Shown: positions 18,489-27,361 of the stretch, piece after piece
How positions within the stretch are numbered: position 1 is the stretch's first letter
Layout: each line of letters starts with the position of its first letter
Made by a program: the position numbers and the translations under genes
DNA from: Verrucomicrobiales bacterium
GTDB lineage: Bacteria; Verrucomicrobiota; Verrucomicrobiia; Limisphaerales; JAYPXF01
NCBI GenBank assembly: GCA_002715965.1
Contig: PBAL01000096.1
Span: 1-50,758 of the forward strand
DNA length: 50,758 nucleotides
Direction: 5' to 3'
The notes under the pieces: generated by a model
The model's input: only the letters and a program-made list of their open reading frames with translations
The model's database searches: none
Told to the model about the DNA's origin: nothing

Positions 18489-19955
18489 TCAGCCCTGCGC
18501 TACTGTTCCGGTCTTGAACCGAAACAGATACGCCACACCCATGCAAACGGCGCAACCGATCATGGTGTACCACGGCCAGGCAATTGCCGTCTGGACCTTG
18601 ATGTAGACCATGGCGCCGAGGGAGGCGACCATCCCGGCGACCACTGGTGTCCCTTGCCCTTTCTTCCACCAGAGAACCAGCAACAAACCACCGAGCATCG
18701 CGCCACTCGTCAGTCCCGCCAGGGAGAAGGCGACCGTCAGGACGGAGGGAACCTGTTTGCAAGCCAAGGCCACCACCACGAGAATGCCCGCCCAGACCAA
18801 AGTCGATTTCCTGCTGAACGCCAGATACCACTCCTCTGATTTCCCACTGTCCACGCGCTTCAAGAGATCCATGGTGGAAACTGACGCCAGTGCCGAGAGA
18901 GCGGAACTTACGGAAGACATGGCAGCCGAGAGAATTCCCACGATCAACAGCCCCTTCATCCCCGCAGGCATGACGGTAAGAATGAACAACGGCAATGCAT
19001 AGTCCGCCTTCACTTCGCCCGCATCGTTCAGTGGCAGTTCCAATCCATGCACTTGGGCGTAGGACCAGAGAAGCGCACCGACGAAGAGAAACAGCAGGAA
19101 CATCGGCAGGATCACAATCGCGCTTAGAATCAAGGCCTTGCGACCTTCGTTGACCGACTTGCAGGTCAAGACGCGTTGCACATTCAACTGATCGACCCCG
19201 TGCGAGGACATCACCTGAAAGGTGGCGCCGATCACTCCCATCCAGATGTTGTACGGCATGCCCCAACCAAACGCGCCATTGAACCAGTTCAGCTTTTCGG
19301 GTCCGTTTGCATTCAGGTGACTCCATCCCGCATCTTGAAATCCCGCGAGGAACCGGAGTGCAAAGATGCCACCTCCCACCAGCAGGACGAACTGAATCGC
19401 ATCCGTCCAAACGACGGCCTTGATGCCCCCATAGTAGGTGTAAATGAGTGAAAGCAGCACGAACAGAATGATGGCTGCTACGATTGGATCACCAGGAAGG
19501 ATGCCCTTCAGCATGACTTCGATGGGAATACAGGTTGCATAAACCCGAACCCCCGCAGCCAGCGTTCCGGCGATGAGGAAGAACACGGCGACAGTTCGTT
19601 TCGCCCCACTGCCGAAGGCGTTCTGGAAAAGTTGATAGGGTGAATAAATATCGCCCTTGAAATAATGCGGAACCATCACTATCGCGAGAATCACACGCGC
19701 AATGACGTAGCCGATGATGATCTGGATGAAGGCCAGGTCGCCCCCAAAGGCCGCAGCAGGGACGCCGATAAAGGTAAGTGCGCTCGTCTCTGTTGCGACG
19801 ATCGAGAACCCCACTCCCCACCACGGAATGTCACGGCCACCCAGGAAATAATCCCGGGTGCTCTTCTGTCCCCTCCCCATCCAGACGCCCAGTCCGATAA
19901 TGCCGAGGAGATAGATGGCAATGACAACCCAGTCGAGTGTGGCGAAATACTTCAT
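18489..19955 (-). CDS. Sodium/solute symporter (SSS family)
   Basis: A 488-residue polytopic inner-membrane protein with about 13 hydrophobic segments, the usual size for SSS transporters. The N-terminal TM1-TM2 region with YFLGGRDIPWW and the following SIVATETSALTFIGVP segment are family hallmarks (sodium-site helix). It should import a small organic solute with Na+; related PVC genes near sulfatases are often annotated as sugar or sialic-acid-like transporters, but the substrate here is an inference. It lies 89 bases downstream of a sulfatase gene on the same strand, so uptake of desulfated sugars is plausible. Confidence 0.93.
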   Translation of the reverse strand: MKYFATLDWVVIAIYLLGIIGLGVWMGRGQKSTRDYFLGGRDIPWWGVGFSIVATETSALTFIGVPAAAFGGDLAFIQIIIGYVIARVILAIVMVPHYFKGDIYSPYQLFQNAFGSGAKRTVAVFFLIAGTLAAGVRVYATCIPIEVMLKGILPGDPIVAAIILFVLLSLIYTYYGGIKAVVWTDAIQFVLLVGGGIFALRFLAGFQDAGWSHLNANGPEKLNWFNGAFGWGMPYNIWMGVIGATFQVMSSHGVDQLNVQRVLTCKSVNEGRKALILSAIVILPMFLLFLFVGALLWSYAQVHGLELPLNDAGEVKADYALPLFILTVMPAGMKGLLIVGILSAAMSSVSSALSALASVSTMDLLKRVDSGKSEEWYLAFSRKSTLVWAGILVVVALACKQVPSVLTVAFSLAGLTSGAMLGGLLLVLWWKKGQGTPVVAGMVASLGAMVYIKVQTAIAWPWYTMIGCAVCMGVAYLFRFKTGTVAQG

Positions 19956-20011
19956 GTTTCGTGGAATGGGTAGCTGGCCTGTTCAGCTGGCGATAACAGT
20001 TTGTCCCGGTT

Positions 20012-20030
20012 CTCAGGCGGGTCGCCTGAG
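20012..20030 (-). terminator. Hairpin between sulfatase and symporter genes
   Basis: CTCAGGCG and CGCCTGAG are perfect arms around a three-base loop, 15 bases after the sulfatase stop codon. There is no T-run on the minus strand, so it could be a weak or Rho-assisted terminator, an RNA-stabilising hairpin, or a small palindromic repeat. Confidence 0.35.
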
Positions 20031-20044
20031 CTATGACGGGCCGG

Positions 20045-21943
20045 TCATTTCTTTGCCGGGGCTCTCTTTTTTCGTGGCGCCCGTTTCCTCTTAGGTTTGG
20101 GTTCGATTACCCCCAGATACTCGAGACGACGATAAACCTCACCACCAGTCGCCTTGACGTTGATATCCTTCTTTACCGCCGGATACCTAGGCTCAAAGTC
20201 GTTGAACATGACTACGCTGTTCAACACCAGCAATGCCTCATCGACTGAATCAGATTGGGCCAGAACCTCATTCATGACCGGCCGTGGATCCACCGCACCG
20301 ACAAGACCGAGAAACTCCGCGGCGCGCCAGCGAACCATCAGGTTGGAATCCTTCAATCGCTTCTTTGCATCTCCCGCAATCGCCTTGGCCCCAACACCGA
20401 TCGCGCTCGCCGTTGTCAGACCCCAATACCGTTCCCAAGGATTCTTTGAGTTGATCGCCTTCTTCAAATTGCCCTTGGCCTTGCCAAACGGCAGCAGAGC
20501 GAGATCCGAGATATCAATAAGCTTTGCAATCTCGGTGGAGTGCTTCTCCCCATAACCAATTCCGTCGCCGAGCGACTTCCGCACCATCTCGCTTTCCGGA
20601 TAGAAGCTGAGATCGTTCAGGTTCTTCAGCTTGGCGGAGAGTTTCTTTCGCAGACGCGCGAGCACCTTCGCGTGTTTCGGATCGCCCGCAAGATTGCGAA
20701 CTTCGTGGGGATCGGTCTGGACATCAAACAACTGTTCAGCAGGACGACGTTCAAAGAATTGACTTTGCGCGGCGTTCAACTTGCCCGCTTTCCAAAGCGT
20801 TCGCCATTCTTCGTAGGCCAGCATGCGATAGCGGTAGTTGTTCTGGAGGCCGTCCGGATAGAATCCCTGGTAGTTGCGCACGTAGTGATACCGCCCCTCT
20901 CGCAAGGTGCGCACCAAGTCGTATTTCTCATCGAATCGATCCGCGTGCCCAAAGGAAGTGTTTCGGGCGTTCAGTTGTTTGGGAGAAATGTCCGCGCCAA
21001 GGAAGGGGCTGCCATCCAGTTGCTTCGGAATTTCGAGACCAGCCAAATGCATGACGGTCGGACCAAAGTCCACGAAATCGACAAAACCCTTCACTCGCGA
21101 ACCTGGCTTGCTGGTGACGAGATGCCTGAAGTTCTCCGGAATGCGAATCACCAGCGGGACGTGCAGACCCGATTCGTAGGCGTATCCTTTTCCGCGTGGC
21201 AGCACACCTCCGTGATCGCCGAAGTAGAAGATGAACGTGTCTTCCAACAAACCATCCGTCTCCAACTGCTTGACCACCGCACCGATCTGCTGATCTACCG
21301 TTCTGATCTTGTCGTGATAACGCGCATACGTGTGACGAAAGGTCGGAGTGTCCGGGTGATAATCGGCGAGCTGCACCTTGTTCATCGGCGTCATCAGTTC
21401 CTCGCTGTCCATTACCTGTTGCGAAAAGTGCAGCGAACTCTCATGCGAGGTTCCGAAGGACTGCATGTGATAGAATGGCGCGCCTTCCGGACGATTGCGC
21501 CACGAAGCTTTGCGAGAAGATTCGTTCCAGGGGAAAGTCTCCTTGGTGGTGACCACGTTGTAGTCCGTCTTTGAATTGTTGCTGGTGTAGTAGCCGGCTT
21601 CCTTCAGATACCAGTGCCACATCTTCAAACCTGCGGGCAAATTCACCGGCTTGGATTTGCGGTGATACTGAAATCCTCCCCTCGGTGCATAGATTCCAGT
21701 CGCCAGCGTGGAACGCGCCACCGAACACACTGGGCTGCAGGAAAAAGCGTTTTCGAAGACCAGTCCTTTCTCGGCCAGTTTCTCGATATTGGGCATCTTG
21801 GCTAGATCGTTGCCGTAGAGACTGGAGTAGTGGATTGAGTTATCCTCCGAGAGCAGCCACACAAAGTTAGGACGCTTTCCAGCAGTTGAGGTGCAGACAA
21901 ATACAAGAAATGCACCGAAAACCAGCGATCTGAGCGATTTCAT
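20045..21943 (-). CDS. Sulfatase with CSVAR motif and alpha-helical C-terminus
   Basis: A sulfatase-fold protein of 632 residues with a signal peptide starting at 21943; the upstream in-frame ATG at 22021 would bury the signal. The presumed formylglycine cysteine is Cys73 in C-S-V-A-R77, so the usual proline of CxPxR is replaced by valine. The first metal site reads SEDNS instead of DDQG. FGDHGGVLPRGKG supplies the later metal ligands. After the catalytic domain (to about 480) there are HEAT-like helical repeats around 530-615 and a Lys/Arg/Pro-rich tail. I believe a CSVAR subfamily exists in PVC genomes, but activity and substrate are unproven. Confidence 0.85.
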   Translation of the reverse strand: MKSLRSLVFGAFLVFVCTSTAGKRPNFVWLLSEDNSIHYSSLYGNDLAKMPNIEKLAEKGLVFENAFSCSPVCSVARSTLATGIYAPRGGFQYHRKSKPVNLPAGLKMWHWYLKEAGYYTSNNSKTDYNVVTTKETFPWNESSRKASWRNRPEGAPFYHMQSFGTSHESSLHFSQQVMDSEELMTPMNKVQLADYHPDTPTFRHTYARYHDKIRTVDQQIGAVVKQLETDGLLEDTFIFYFGDHGGVLPRGKGYAYESGLHVPLVIRIPENFRHLVTSKPGSRVKGFVDFVDFGPTVMHLAGLEIPKQLDGSPFLGADISPKQLNARNTSFGHADRFDEKYDLVRTLREGRYHYVRNYQGFYPDGLQNNYRYRMLAYEEWRTLWKAGKLNAAQSQFFERRPAEQLFDVQTDPHEVRNLAGDPKHAKVLARLRKKLSAKLKNLNDLSFYPESEMVRKSLGDGIGYGEKHSTEIAKLIDISDLALLPFGKAKGNLKKAINSKNPWERYWGLTTASAIGVGAKAIAGDAKKRLKDSNLMVRWRAAEFLGLVGAVDPRPVMNEVLAQSDSVDEALLVLNSVVMFNDFEPRYPAVKKDINVKATGGEVYRRLEYLGVIEPKPKRKRAPRKKRAPAKK

Positions 21944-22127
21944 GCGCCGGAGTGAACCAGATCCAGACCGGCTTGTAAAATCGCGCAACGACTGCAAAGC
22001 CGGTTCTCGCCAATTCGACAATCTCGCCTGTAACCTTTTTCCGCAGCTTGCGTAGAACGGCCCAGGTGATTATTTCTGAAACAAATTGGTCGATCACAAC
22101 TCAAGACACCGAATCGAATACCGACCC

Positions 22128-23360
22128 ATGAACGCAAAAACATTCCTGATCCTGTCACTGGTCGCCAACATTGCGCTCGGCGCCGCTCTCCTCACCAGGC
22201 AAGACGCTCCAGAGCCTGCCCCAGCTCCTGAATCGCCATCGAAATCTGCGACCGACACCAAACCGTCAGCCGCTGTCAGCAAGCCGAACAACCCCGCTCC
22301 GGAACCCGAACCTGCAAAACCTGCCGAGAAGAAGATTTTCACCTGGGAGGACGTGGAGTCGGACGACTACCGGCAATACATTGCCAACCTCCGCAAGGCC
22401 GGCGTGCCAGAAGATACCATCCGCGACATCATCATTGCCGACGTCACCAAACTCTACGCCAAGAAGAAGAAGGATGCCCGTGGCAAGCCCAAACCCTTCG
22501 AGTTCTGGAAACCGGGCATCCCGGTCGTCGGCACCATGGATACCGACGCAATGGAAAAGATGGCCGGCTTGGAAAAGGAAAAGAACGAGATGATCAAGGC
22601 GATGGGCTTTGAGCCTGATATCAAGGCTTCGGCAACCGCGAGTGCAATGGATCAGTTTTCACAAATGCTCGGCTTCCTGCCCGACGAACGGCGAAGTCAG
22701 GTTCAACAATTGATGATGAATCTTCAGCAAAAGGCAATGAAGGCACAGAAGGACAGGAAGGGCATGGGGGCCATGCTCGAAATTCAGCAGCAGTTTGACA
22801 AAGACCTGAAGGCCGCCTTGTCAGACGAGGAGTATCGCGATTACTCCCTACGCCTGTCTCAAACCTCGATGCTCATGCGCATGGAGGCCAGCGGATACGA
22901 GCCCACCAAAGATGAGTTCCTGGCTGTGTTCGAACTGCGGAAGAGCTTTGATGAGAAATATCCCCCCGGCTTCCAGCGTCTCAGCGCGACTCCTGAACAA
23001 CTGGAGCAGCACAAGGAGGCCATGAAAGTTCTGAACGAAGATCTCAAGGCCGCTTTGGGTGACGACCGCTACGCGGACTACCAATTGGCCCAGAAACATG
23101 ATTTTCGCGGCATCGTTCAATCAGCCGAGCAAGCCGGTCTCGGATTGGCTGAAGCCAAGCAGGCTTATGAGATCAAGACCGTGACAGACAAAGAGGTCAG
23201 GGATTTGCGACGGAACCGAGAACTGAGCCAGGAACAACGCGCTGAGGCGTTGCTGAAAATTCGTGCTGCGACCGAGGATGAAATCAAAAGCATCTTTGGT
23301 GACAACTACGACAAGTTCAACCGGGGTGGAAATGCGATGTGGTTGAACTCAATCAAGTGA
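22128..23360 (+). CDS. Membrane-anchored coiled-coil protein of unknown function
   Basis: A 410-residue protein. The first 20 residues (MNAKTFLILSLVANIALGAA) form a membrane anchor or uncleaved signal. A Pro/Ala/Glu-rich linker runs to about residue 68, then WEDVESDDYRQYIANLRKAGVPEDTIRDII, which resembles a motif common at the start of PVC periplasmic helical proteins. The remainder is charged and helical, and it twice uses the pattern FDKDLKAALSDEEYRDYSL / LNEDLKAALGDDRYADYQL, an internal repeat. I recognise no enzyme domain. The start at 22128 is chosen over 22086 because the hydrophobic anchor begins there. The stop codon is one base from the left end of an IS256-type element. Confidence 0.75.
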   Translation: MNAKTFLILSLVANIALGAALLTRQDAPEPAPAPESPSKSATDTKPSAAVSKPNNPAPEPEPAKPAEKKIFTWEDVESDDYRQYIANLRKAGVPEDTIRDIIIADVTKLYAKKKKDARGKPKPFEFWKPGIPVVGTMDTDAMEKMAGLEKEKNEMIKAMGFEPDIKASATASAMDQFSQMLGFLPDERRSQVQQLMMNLQQKAMKAQKDRKGMGAMLEIQQQFDKDLKAALSDEEYRDYSLRLSQTSMLMRMEASGYEPTKDEFLAVFELRKSFDEKYPPGFQRLSATPEQLEQHKEAMKVLNEDLKAALGDDRYADYQLAQKHDFRGIVQSAEQAGLGLAEAKQAYEIKTVTDKEVRDLRRNRELSQEQRAEALLKIRAATEDEIKSIFGDNYDKFNRGGNAMWLNSIK

Positions 23361-23361
23361 T

Positions 23362-24244
23362 GAGATATGTCCGGAAGTTGTGGATGAAAGTGTGACGGGC
23401 ATGCCAACTTGGGTTTGCTAAAAACCTGATGAAAGGCACCCAAATGAACACACCCGCCACGAGGCAAACATCCGAACTCACTGACTTCAACGCAAGCCAA
23501 GTCTGTCAGAGCTTGCTCGAAACCACCCTTCGCAATGGTGCTCAGCAAATGTTGCAACAGGTCATTGACTGAAGTCGGCAACTTCCTGCGCCAACATCGA
23601 GATCAACTCGATGAACGTGGTCATCGTCTGGTCGTTGGCAATGGCCATCTGCCCGCAGGGCAGATTCAGACAGGCCTGGGCTCGGTTGAGGTCCGGCAAC
23701 CCCGCGTGCACGACAAACGAGAGGACCATCAGTTCACCAGTGCCATCCTGCCACCTTACCTGCGTCGGGTGGCGGCCTTGGACAACCTGATTCCGGCCCT
23801 CTATCTCAAAGGCGTTCCATGGCGCAGATGGTCAGCGCCCCCCCAACCGATCCTCGGTGAGAAGGCCGCCGGCCTCTTGCCGACCAACATCCAACGTCTC
23901 CTCGGGCAATGGCAGAACGATCACCGGCAATGGGAGCAACGCGATCTGAGCGATCGGCAATACGTCTACCTCTGGGCCGACGACATCTACTTCAATGTGC
24001 GGCTGACATCCGATCGTCCCTGTCTGCTGGTCCTCGTCGGTGCGGGCCAAGGAGCTGGTGGCGGTGGGTGACGGTCAAAGGGAAAGCAAACTTTCCTCGC
24101 AGGAACTGCCACGCGATCTCAAACAGCGCGGACTGACATTCATCGTCGGCGACGAGAAGAAATAACAAGCAGCATAATCAAATCAATGCACTCCCTGTTG
24201 GCTGCCCATCACAACCGCTCGCCGACAACTTTCGGACATATCTC
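23362..24244 (+). mobile_element. IS256-type insertion sequence, internally deleted
   Basis: Terminal inverted repeats are visible. The left end begins GAGATATGTCCGGAAGTTGT at 23362, and the right end, read on the other strand from 24244, begins GAGATATGTCCGAAAGTTGT. About 30 of the first 40 positions agree. Between them lies a broken mutator-type transposase. The element is 883 bases, roughly 400-500 short of a complete IS256-family element, because the transposase C-terminal half is missing. No convincing 8-base target duplication is seen. The left end sits one base after the stop codon of the upstream gene. Confidence 0.8.
23444..24165 (+). pseudogene. IS256-family (mutator) transposase, frameshifted and truncated
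   Basis: The reading starts at ATG 23444 and hits a TGA at 23570. It then continues in another frame with VRQPRVHD, LPPYLRR, IPALYLKGV and YVYLWADDIYFNVRL, the region holding the first catalytic Asp of IS256 transposases. It shifts again near 24045 to give KELVAVGDGQRESKLS and stops at 24163-24165. The second and third catalytic residues and the C-terminal half are absent. At least two frameshifts and a large deletion make it non-functional. Confidence 0.8.
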
Positions 24245-24430
24245 ACAAGCCCCCGGTCGTTTACGTGTGCGTGAAACAGCAGAAATTCACGCTTGGTCTA
24301 CTTCGAAGGATGGAAATCGTGTGTTTTGGTTAAGTGAACAGCTTGTCAGAAACCCAAAACGCATATCAAACAGACCGAGAAAGACAGTCCTCGACGTGTT
24401 CGATGTTTCTGAACTACAGCCCTACTAGGC

Positions 24431-25594
24431 TTACGCTTCCGTCGAAACGATCCGGTTGGCTTCTTCGCGAGCCCAGGTATCGGCATCGAGAATCTGATCC
24501 AGTTCAGGGTGTTCGACCAAATCATGACGGGCCATTGTTTGGGCGACGGTCGCGGTGATCTGGTCGTAGCGGATCTTGCGGTCGCAGAAGGCGTCGACGG
24601 CGATTTCGTTCGCGGCGTTCATGACCGCGGGGAGTGTTCCTCCGCGAGTGCCGGCGTCGCGGGCAAGTCCGAGCGCGGGGAATCGCTCGGTGTCGGGTTG
24701 TTCGAAGGTCAGCTTGCCGAGTTCGGCGAAGTTTGTAGCAACGCGTTGGCTGGGGGCACGTTCGGGATAGGTCAGCGCGTATTGGATGGGGAGGCACATG
24801 TCCGGCGTGGACAATTGGGAGATGAAGGAGCCGTCCACGTATTCGACCATTGAGTGAATCACGCTTTGGGGATGGACGACGACCTGGACACGGTCCATCT
24901 CGATGTCGAAGAGCCAGCGGGCTTCGATCATTTCCAGGCCCTTGTTGAAGAGGGTTGAAGAATCGATGGTGATCTTGCGGCCCATCTCCCATGAAGGATG
25001 CTTGAGGGCCTTCTCAACGGTGATTTCCGGGAAACAATCCTTGGGCCATTTCTCGGCGTCTCGGAATGGGCCGCCGGAGGCAGTGAGCCAGATGTTGCGG
25101 ATGGAGTCGTTGGGTTTGCCATCGAGGCATTGGAATATCGCAGAGTGCTCGCTATCTACGGCGAGGACGCGGACGCCGTATTTGCGCGCTTCGCTCATGA
25201 CAGTTTCGCCGGCCATGACAAGAATCTCTTTGGATGCGACGGCGATGTCCTTGCCGGCACGGATGGCGGCCAGCGCGGGTTGCAGGCCTCCTGTTCCGAC
25301 GATGGCAATCAGTACGATGTCGGCGGATTCCAGGGTGGCGAGTTTGACGAGTCCTTCGTCACCGGAGTGGACCTGCACTTTGGTGCCAAGCGCATCCTGC
25401 ATATCAACTGCGGTCTTGGAATCACGAATGCCGATCGCCTCCGGCTGGAACTTCAAGGTTTGTTCCATCAAAAGCTCTGAGTTTCCACCCGCAGCCAGAC
25501 CGACGAGATTCACCCAATCTGGAAGGTCTTCAGCAACCTTGATGGTGCTGGTCCCGATCGATCCGGTGGATCCCAATACGACGACGTTCTTCAT
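24431..25594 (-). CDS. dxr: 1-deoxy-D-xylulose-5-phosphate reductoisomerase
   Basis: This is the second enzyme of the MEP isoprenoid pathway. It converts DXP to 2-C-methyl-D-erythritol 4-phosphate with NADPH in the cytoplasm. At 387 residues it has the family length. The N-terminal nucleotide-binding loop is VVLGSTGSIGTSTI. The DSEHSAIFQCL segment (metal and substrate ligands), TASGGPFRD (substrate loop) and STLFNKGLEMIEA are all present. It lies six bases downstream of cdsA and is almost certainly co-transcribed with it. The dxr-cdsA pairing is common in bacteria, often with uppS, which is not seen here. Confidence 0.97.
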   Translation of the reverse strand: MKNVVVLGSTGSIGTSTIKVAEDLPDWVNLVGLAAGGNSELLMEQTLKFQPEAIGIRDSKTAVDMQDALGTKVQVHSGDEGLVKLATLESADIVLIAIVGTGGLQPALAAIRAGKDIAVASKEILVMAGETVMSEARKYGVRVLAVDSEHSAIFQCLDGKPNDSIRNIWLTASGGPFRDAEKWPKDCFPEITVEKALKHPSWEMGRKITIDSSTLFNKGLEMIEARWLFDIEMDRVQVVVHPQSVIHSMVEYVDGSFISQLSTPDMCLPIQYALTYPERAPSQRVATNFAELGKLTFEQPDTERFPALGLARDAGTRGGTLPAVMNAANEIAVDAFCDRKIRYDQITATVAQTMARHDLVEHPELDQILDADTWAREEANRIVSTEA

Positions 25595-25600
25595 GTTGGC

Positions 25601-26527
25601 TTACGAGTGCGTCAGCACGTGACGGAGGTAGAGATACATGAGCGGCGCATTAAACAGCAGGCTGTCGAGCAAGTCGAGGATGCCACCAATTCCCGGAAAG
25701 TAGTTTCCGGAATCCTTCACTCCCGCCTCGCGTTTCATGAGGGACTCGACCAGATCACCAATTACAGCACAGACGCTGAGCAACACACCGAGAATCACCG
25801 CGTGCAGGCCGTTCATGCCGACCATGTGCCCGCGGAAGAGATGTGCGAACAACAAGGCCCCACCGGTGGCAATCACGATCGCGCCAAAGAATCCCTCCCA
25901 GGTTTTGCCCGGACTGATTCTTGGAATCATCTTGTGCTTCCCGATCATCGAACCAACCAGATATGCGCCCATGTCACTGAATTTCGTCACGACAATGAAG
26001 AACACGATGTAATAGGCGCCTTCCACTCTCGGGTCCTGGAAGAAGTAGATCTTCTGGATGAAGTTCAACAACCAGGCGACATACATCAGGCCGAACAAGG
26101 TGACGGCGATCGTTACGAATCCATCCTTCTGCTCCTTCTCAACGAACTGCCGGACGCAGATGCCCAGCACGAAGGCGATCATGAACATCGTTTCGAAATC
26201 GTTCACGCGTGCCGGCGAATCATGAATGCCGAGCCAGCCGCCCGAATGCAGCCACGTGCCCACTATCAAGCAGACGCCCGCTGCTATTCCAAGTTCGCGA
26301 AAGCCCTTGAGGTCCCTGGCACGGAGGAGATTGTAGAATTCCAGCATGCCGGTGATGCCAAGGATCAGCATCACCAAGAGGAACACAGTCGAAGAAAGTG
26401 TCTTGTTCCCTGAGAACAGCGACACCAGGACGACCGCCCACAGAAACAAGGTGCTGGTCAGGCGATGCAGGAACACCTTGGCTTTGGATGGTCTGGCCGG
26501 GGTGGACTTGGATTTGGGTTCACTCAC
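25601..26527 (-). CDS. cdsA: Phosphatidate cytidylyltransferase
   Basis: An inner-membrane enzyme that makes CDP-diacylglycerol from phosphatidate and CTP, the entry to phospholipid synthesis. It has 308 residues with about seven or eight membrane segments after a Lys/Pro-rich N-terminus. The family signature lies near the C-terminus as SLMKREAGVKDSGNYFPG, followed by IGGILDLLDSLLF. Compared with the classical signature PGHGG...DRxD, His is replaced by Ile and Arg by Leu; the Lys-Asp and Asp residues are kept. I believe this variant occurs in other verrucomicrobia. The divergent DUF2064 gene starts 79 bases away. Confidence 0.93.
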   Translation of the reverse strand: MSEPKSKSTPARPSKAKVFLHRLTSTLFLWAVVLVSLFSGNKTLSSTVFLLVMLILGITGMLEFYNLLRARDLKGFRELGIAAGVCLIVGTWLHSGGWLGIHDSPARVNDFETMFMIAFVLGICVRQFVEKEQKDGFVTIAVTLFGLMYVAWLLNFIQKIYFFQDPRVEGAYYIVFFIVVTKFSDMGAYLVGSMIGKHKMIPRISPGKTWEGFFGAIVIATGGALLFAHLFRGHMVGMNGLHAVILGVLLSVCAVIGDLVESLMKREAGVKDSGNYFPGIGGILDLLDSLLFNAPLMYLYLRHVLTHS

Positions 26528-26606
26528 TAAAAAACGCCGGGACTATGGAGCTTCAGGGACTGCATCCAAGCCTTTTCTAATTCGCCTCCGTGCGCATCAT
26601 CCGCAG

Positions 26607-27260
26607 ATGCATGAATGCCAACTTGTTGTGTTTGTGAAGGCACCGCGAGCCGGTTTCGTAAAAACCCGGTTGGCGGAGACCGTCGGCACAGAAACAGCGT
26701 TGGAAGCCTACTTGTCACTGGTCGAAGTCCTCATCGGCAAGCTGAAGGACCTCCCACATGTAGACCTGTGTTTCACGCCGGCCGACGCATTGGCGGAGAT
26801 CAAACCGTGGCTCCAACCGGGCTGGACGGCCACACCCCAGTGCGATGGGGATTTGGGCGCCAGGATGCAGTCTGCGGTTGAGAACGGACTCAACACGGCG
26901 CAGCGCGTGGTTGTCATCGGGTCAGATTGTCCTTACCTTGATTCACGAGACATCGGGGAAGCCAAAGCTGCGCTGGAACAACATGACTTGGTTCTTGGAC
27001 CAGCAACCGACGGAGGCTATTGGCTGATCGGCATGAAAGCGCCCCAGCCAGAGGTTTTTCGAGGAATTACGTGGAGTTCCGACTCTGTTTTATCCGACAC
27101 CCTCCGCATTGCGCGTGAGAATAACCTGAAAATCTCCGAATTGCGGGAGCTGCCCGATGTCGACACGGTCGCCGATTTCATAAAATTCCACGAGTGGCAC
27201 ATCTTGTATCGCGCCAAGGCGGATTCAGGCTTCCACAGTGAGTCAAGTGCAGGCGATTGA
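26607..27260 (+). CDS. DUF2064 / TIGR04282 family nucleotidyl- or glycosyltransferase-like protein
   Basis: A 217-residue cytoplasmic protein with a GT-A/CofC-like fold. VFVKAPRAGFVKTRLA matches the N-terminal nucleotide-binding loop, CDGDLGARMQSA and VVIGSDCPYL carry the central strand with its acidic residue, and GPATDGGYWLIG is the family signature. The start at 26607 is chosen because the frame upstream overlaps cdsA and lacks similarity. Members often sit beside glycosyltransferase or radical-SAM genes, but no such neighbour is seen here. The acceptor and donor are unknown. Confidence 0.9.
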   Translation: MHECQLVVFVKAPRAGFVKTRLAETVGTETALEAYLSLVEVLIGKLKDLPHVDLCFTPADALAEIKPWLQPGWTATPQCDGDLGARMQSAVENGLNTAQRVVVIGSDCPYLDSRDIGEAKAALEQHDLVLGPATDGGYWLIGMKAPQPEVFRGITWSSDSVLSDTLRIARENNLKISELRELPDVDTVADFIKFHEWHILYRAKADSGFHSESSAGD

Positions 27261-27307
27261 GGAATCTGGTGGAGAACCGCATTTTGGGGTCATTTTCGAA
27301 GTAAACA

Positions 27308-27335
27308 TTGACTTAAGTCCCACGCTCTCTAAGAC
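27308..27335 (+). promoter_or_regulatory. Possible sigma-70 promoter of the motor operon
   Basis: TTGACT at 27308-27313 and TAAGAC at 27330-27335 are separated by 16 bases and lie 26 bases before the ATG at 27362. The -35 is good and the -10 is poor, so support is weak. Confidence 0.3.
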
Positions 27336-27361
27336 ATACGTTAACTCCTAACACGACACAC

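Noticed and set aside
24186..24428. 80-codon plus-strand ORF after the transposase remnant
   Set aside because: It starts inside the right IS repeat region, has irregular composition and no recognisable domain.
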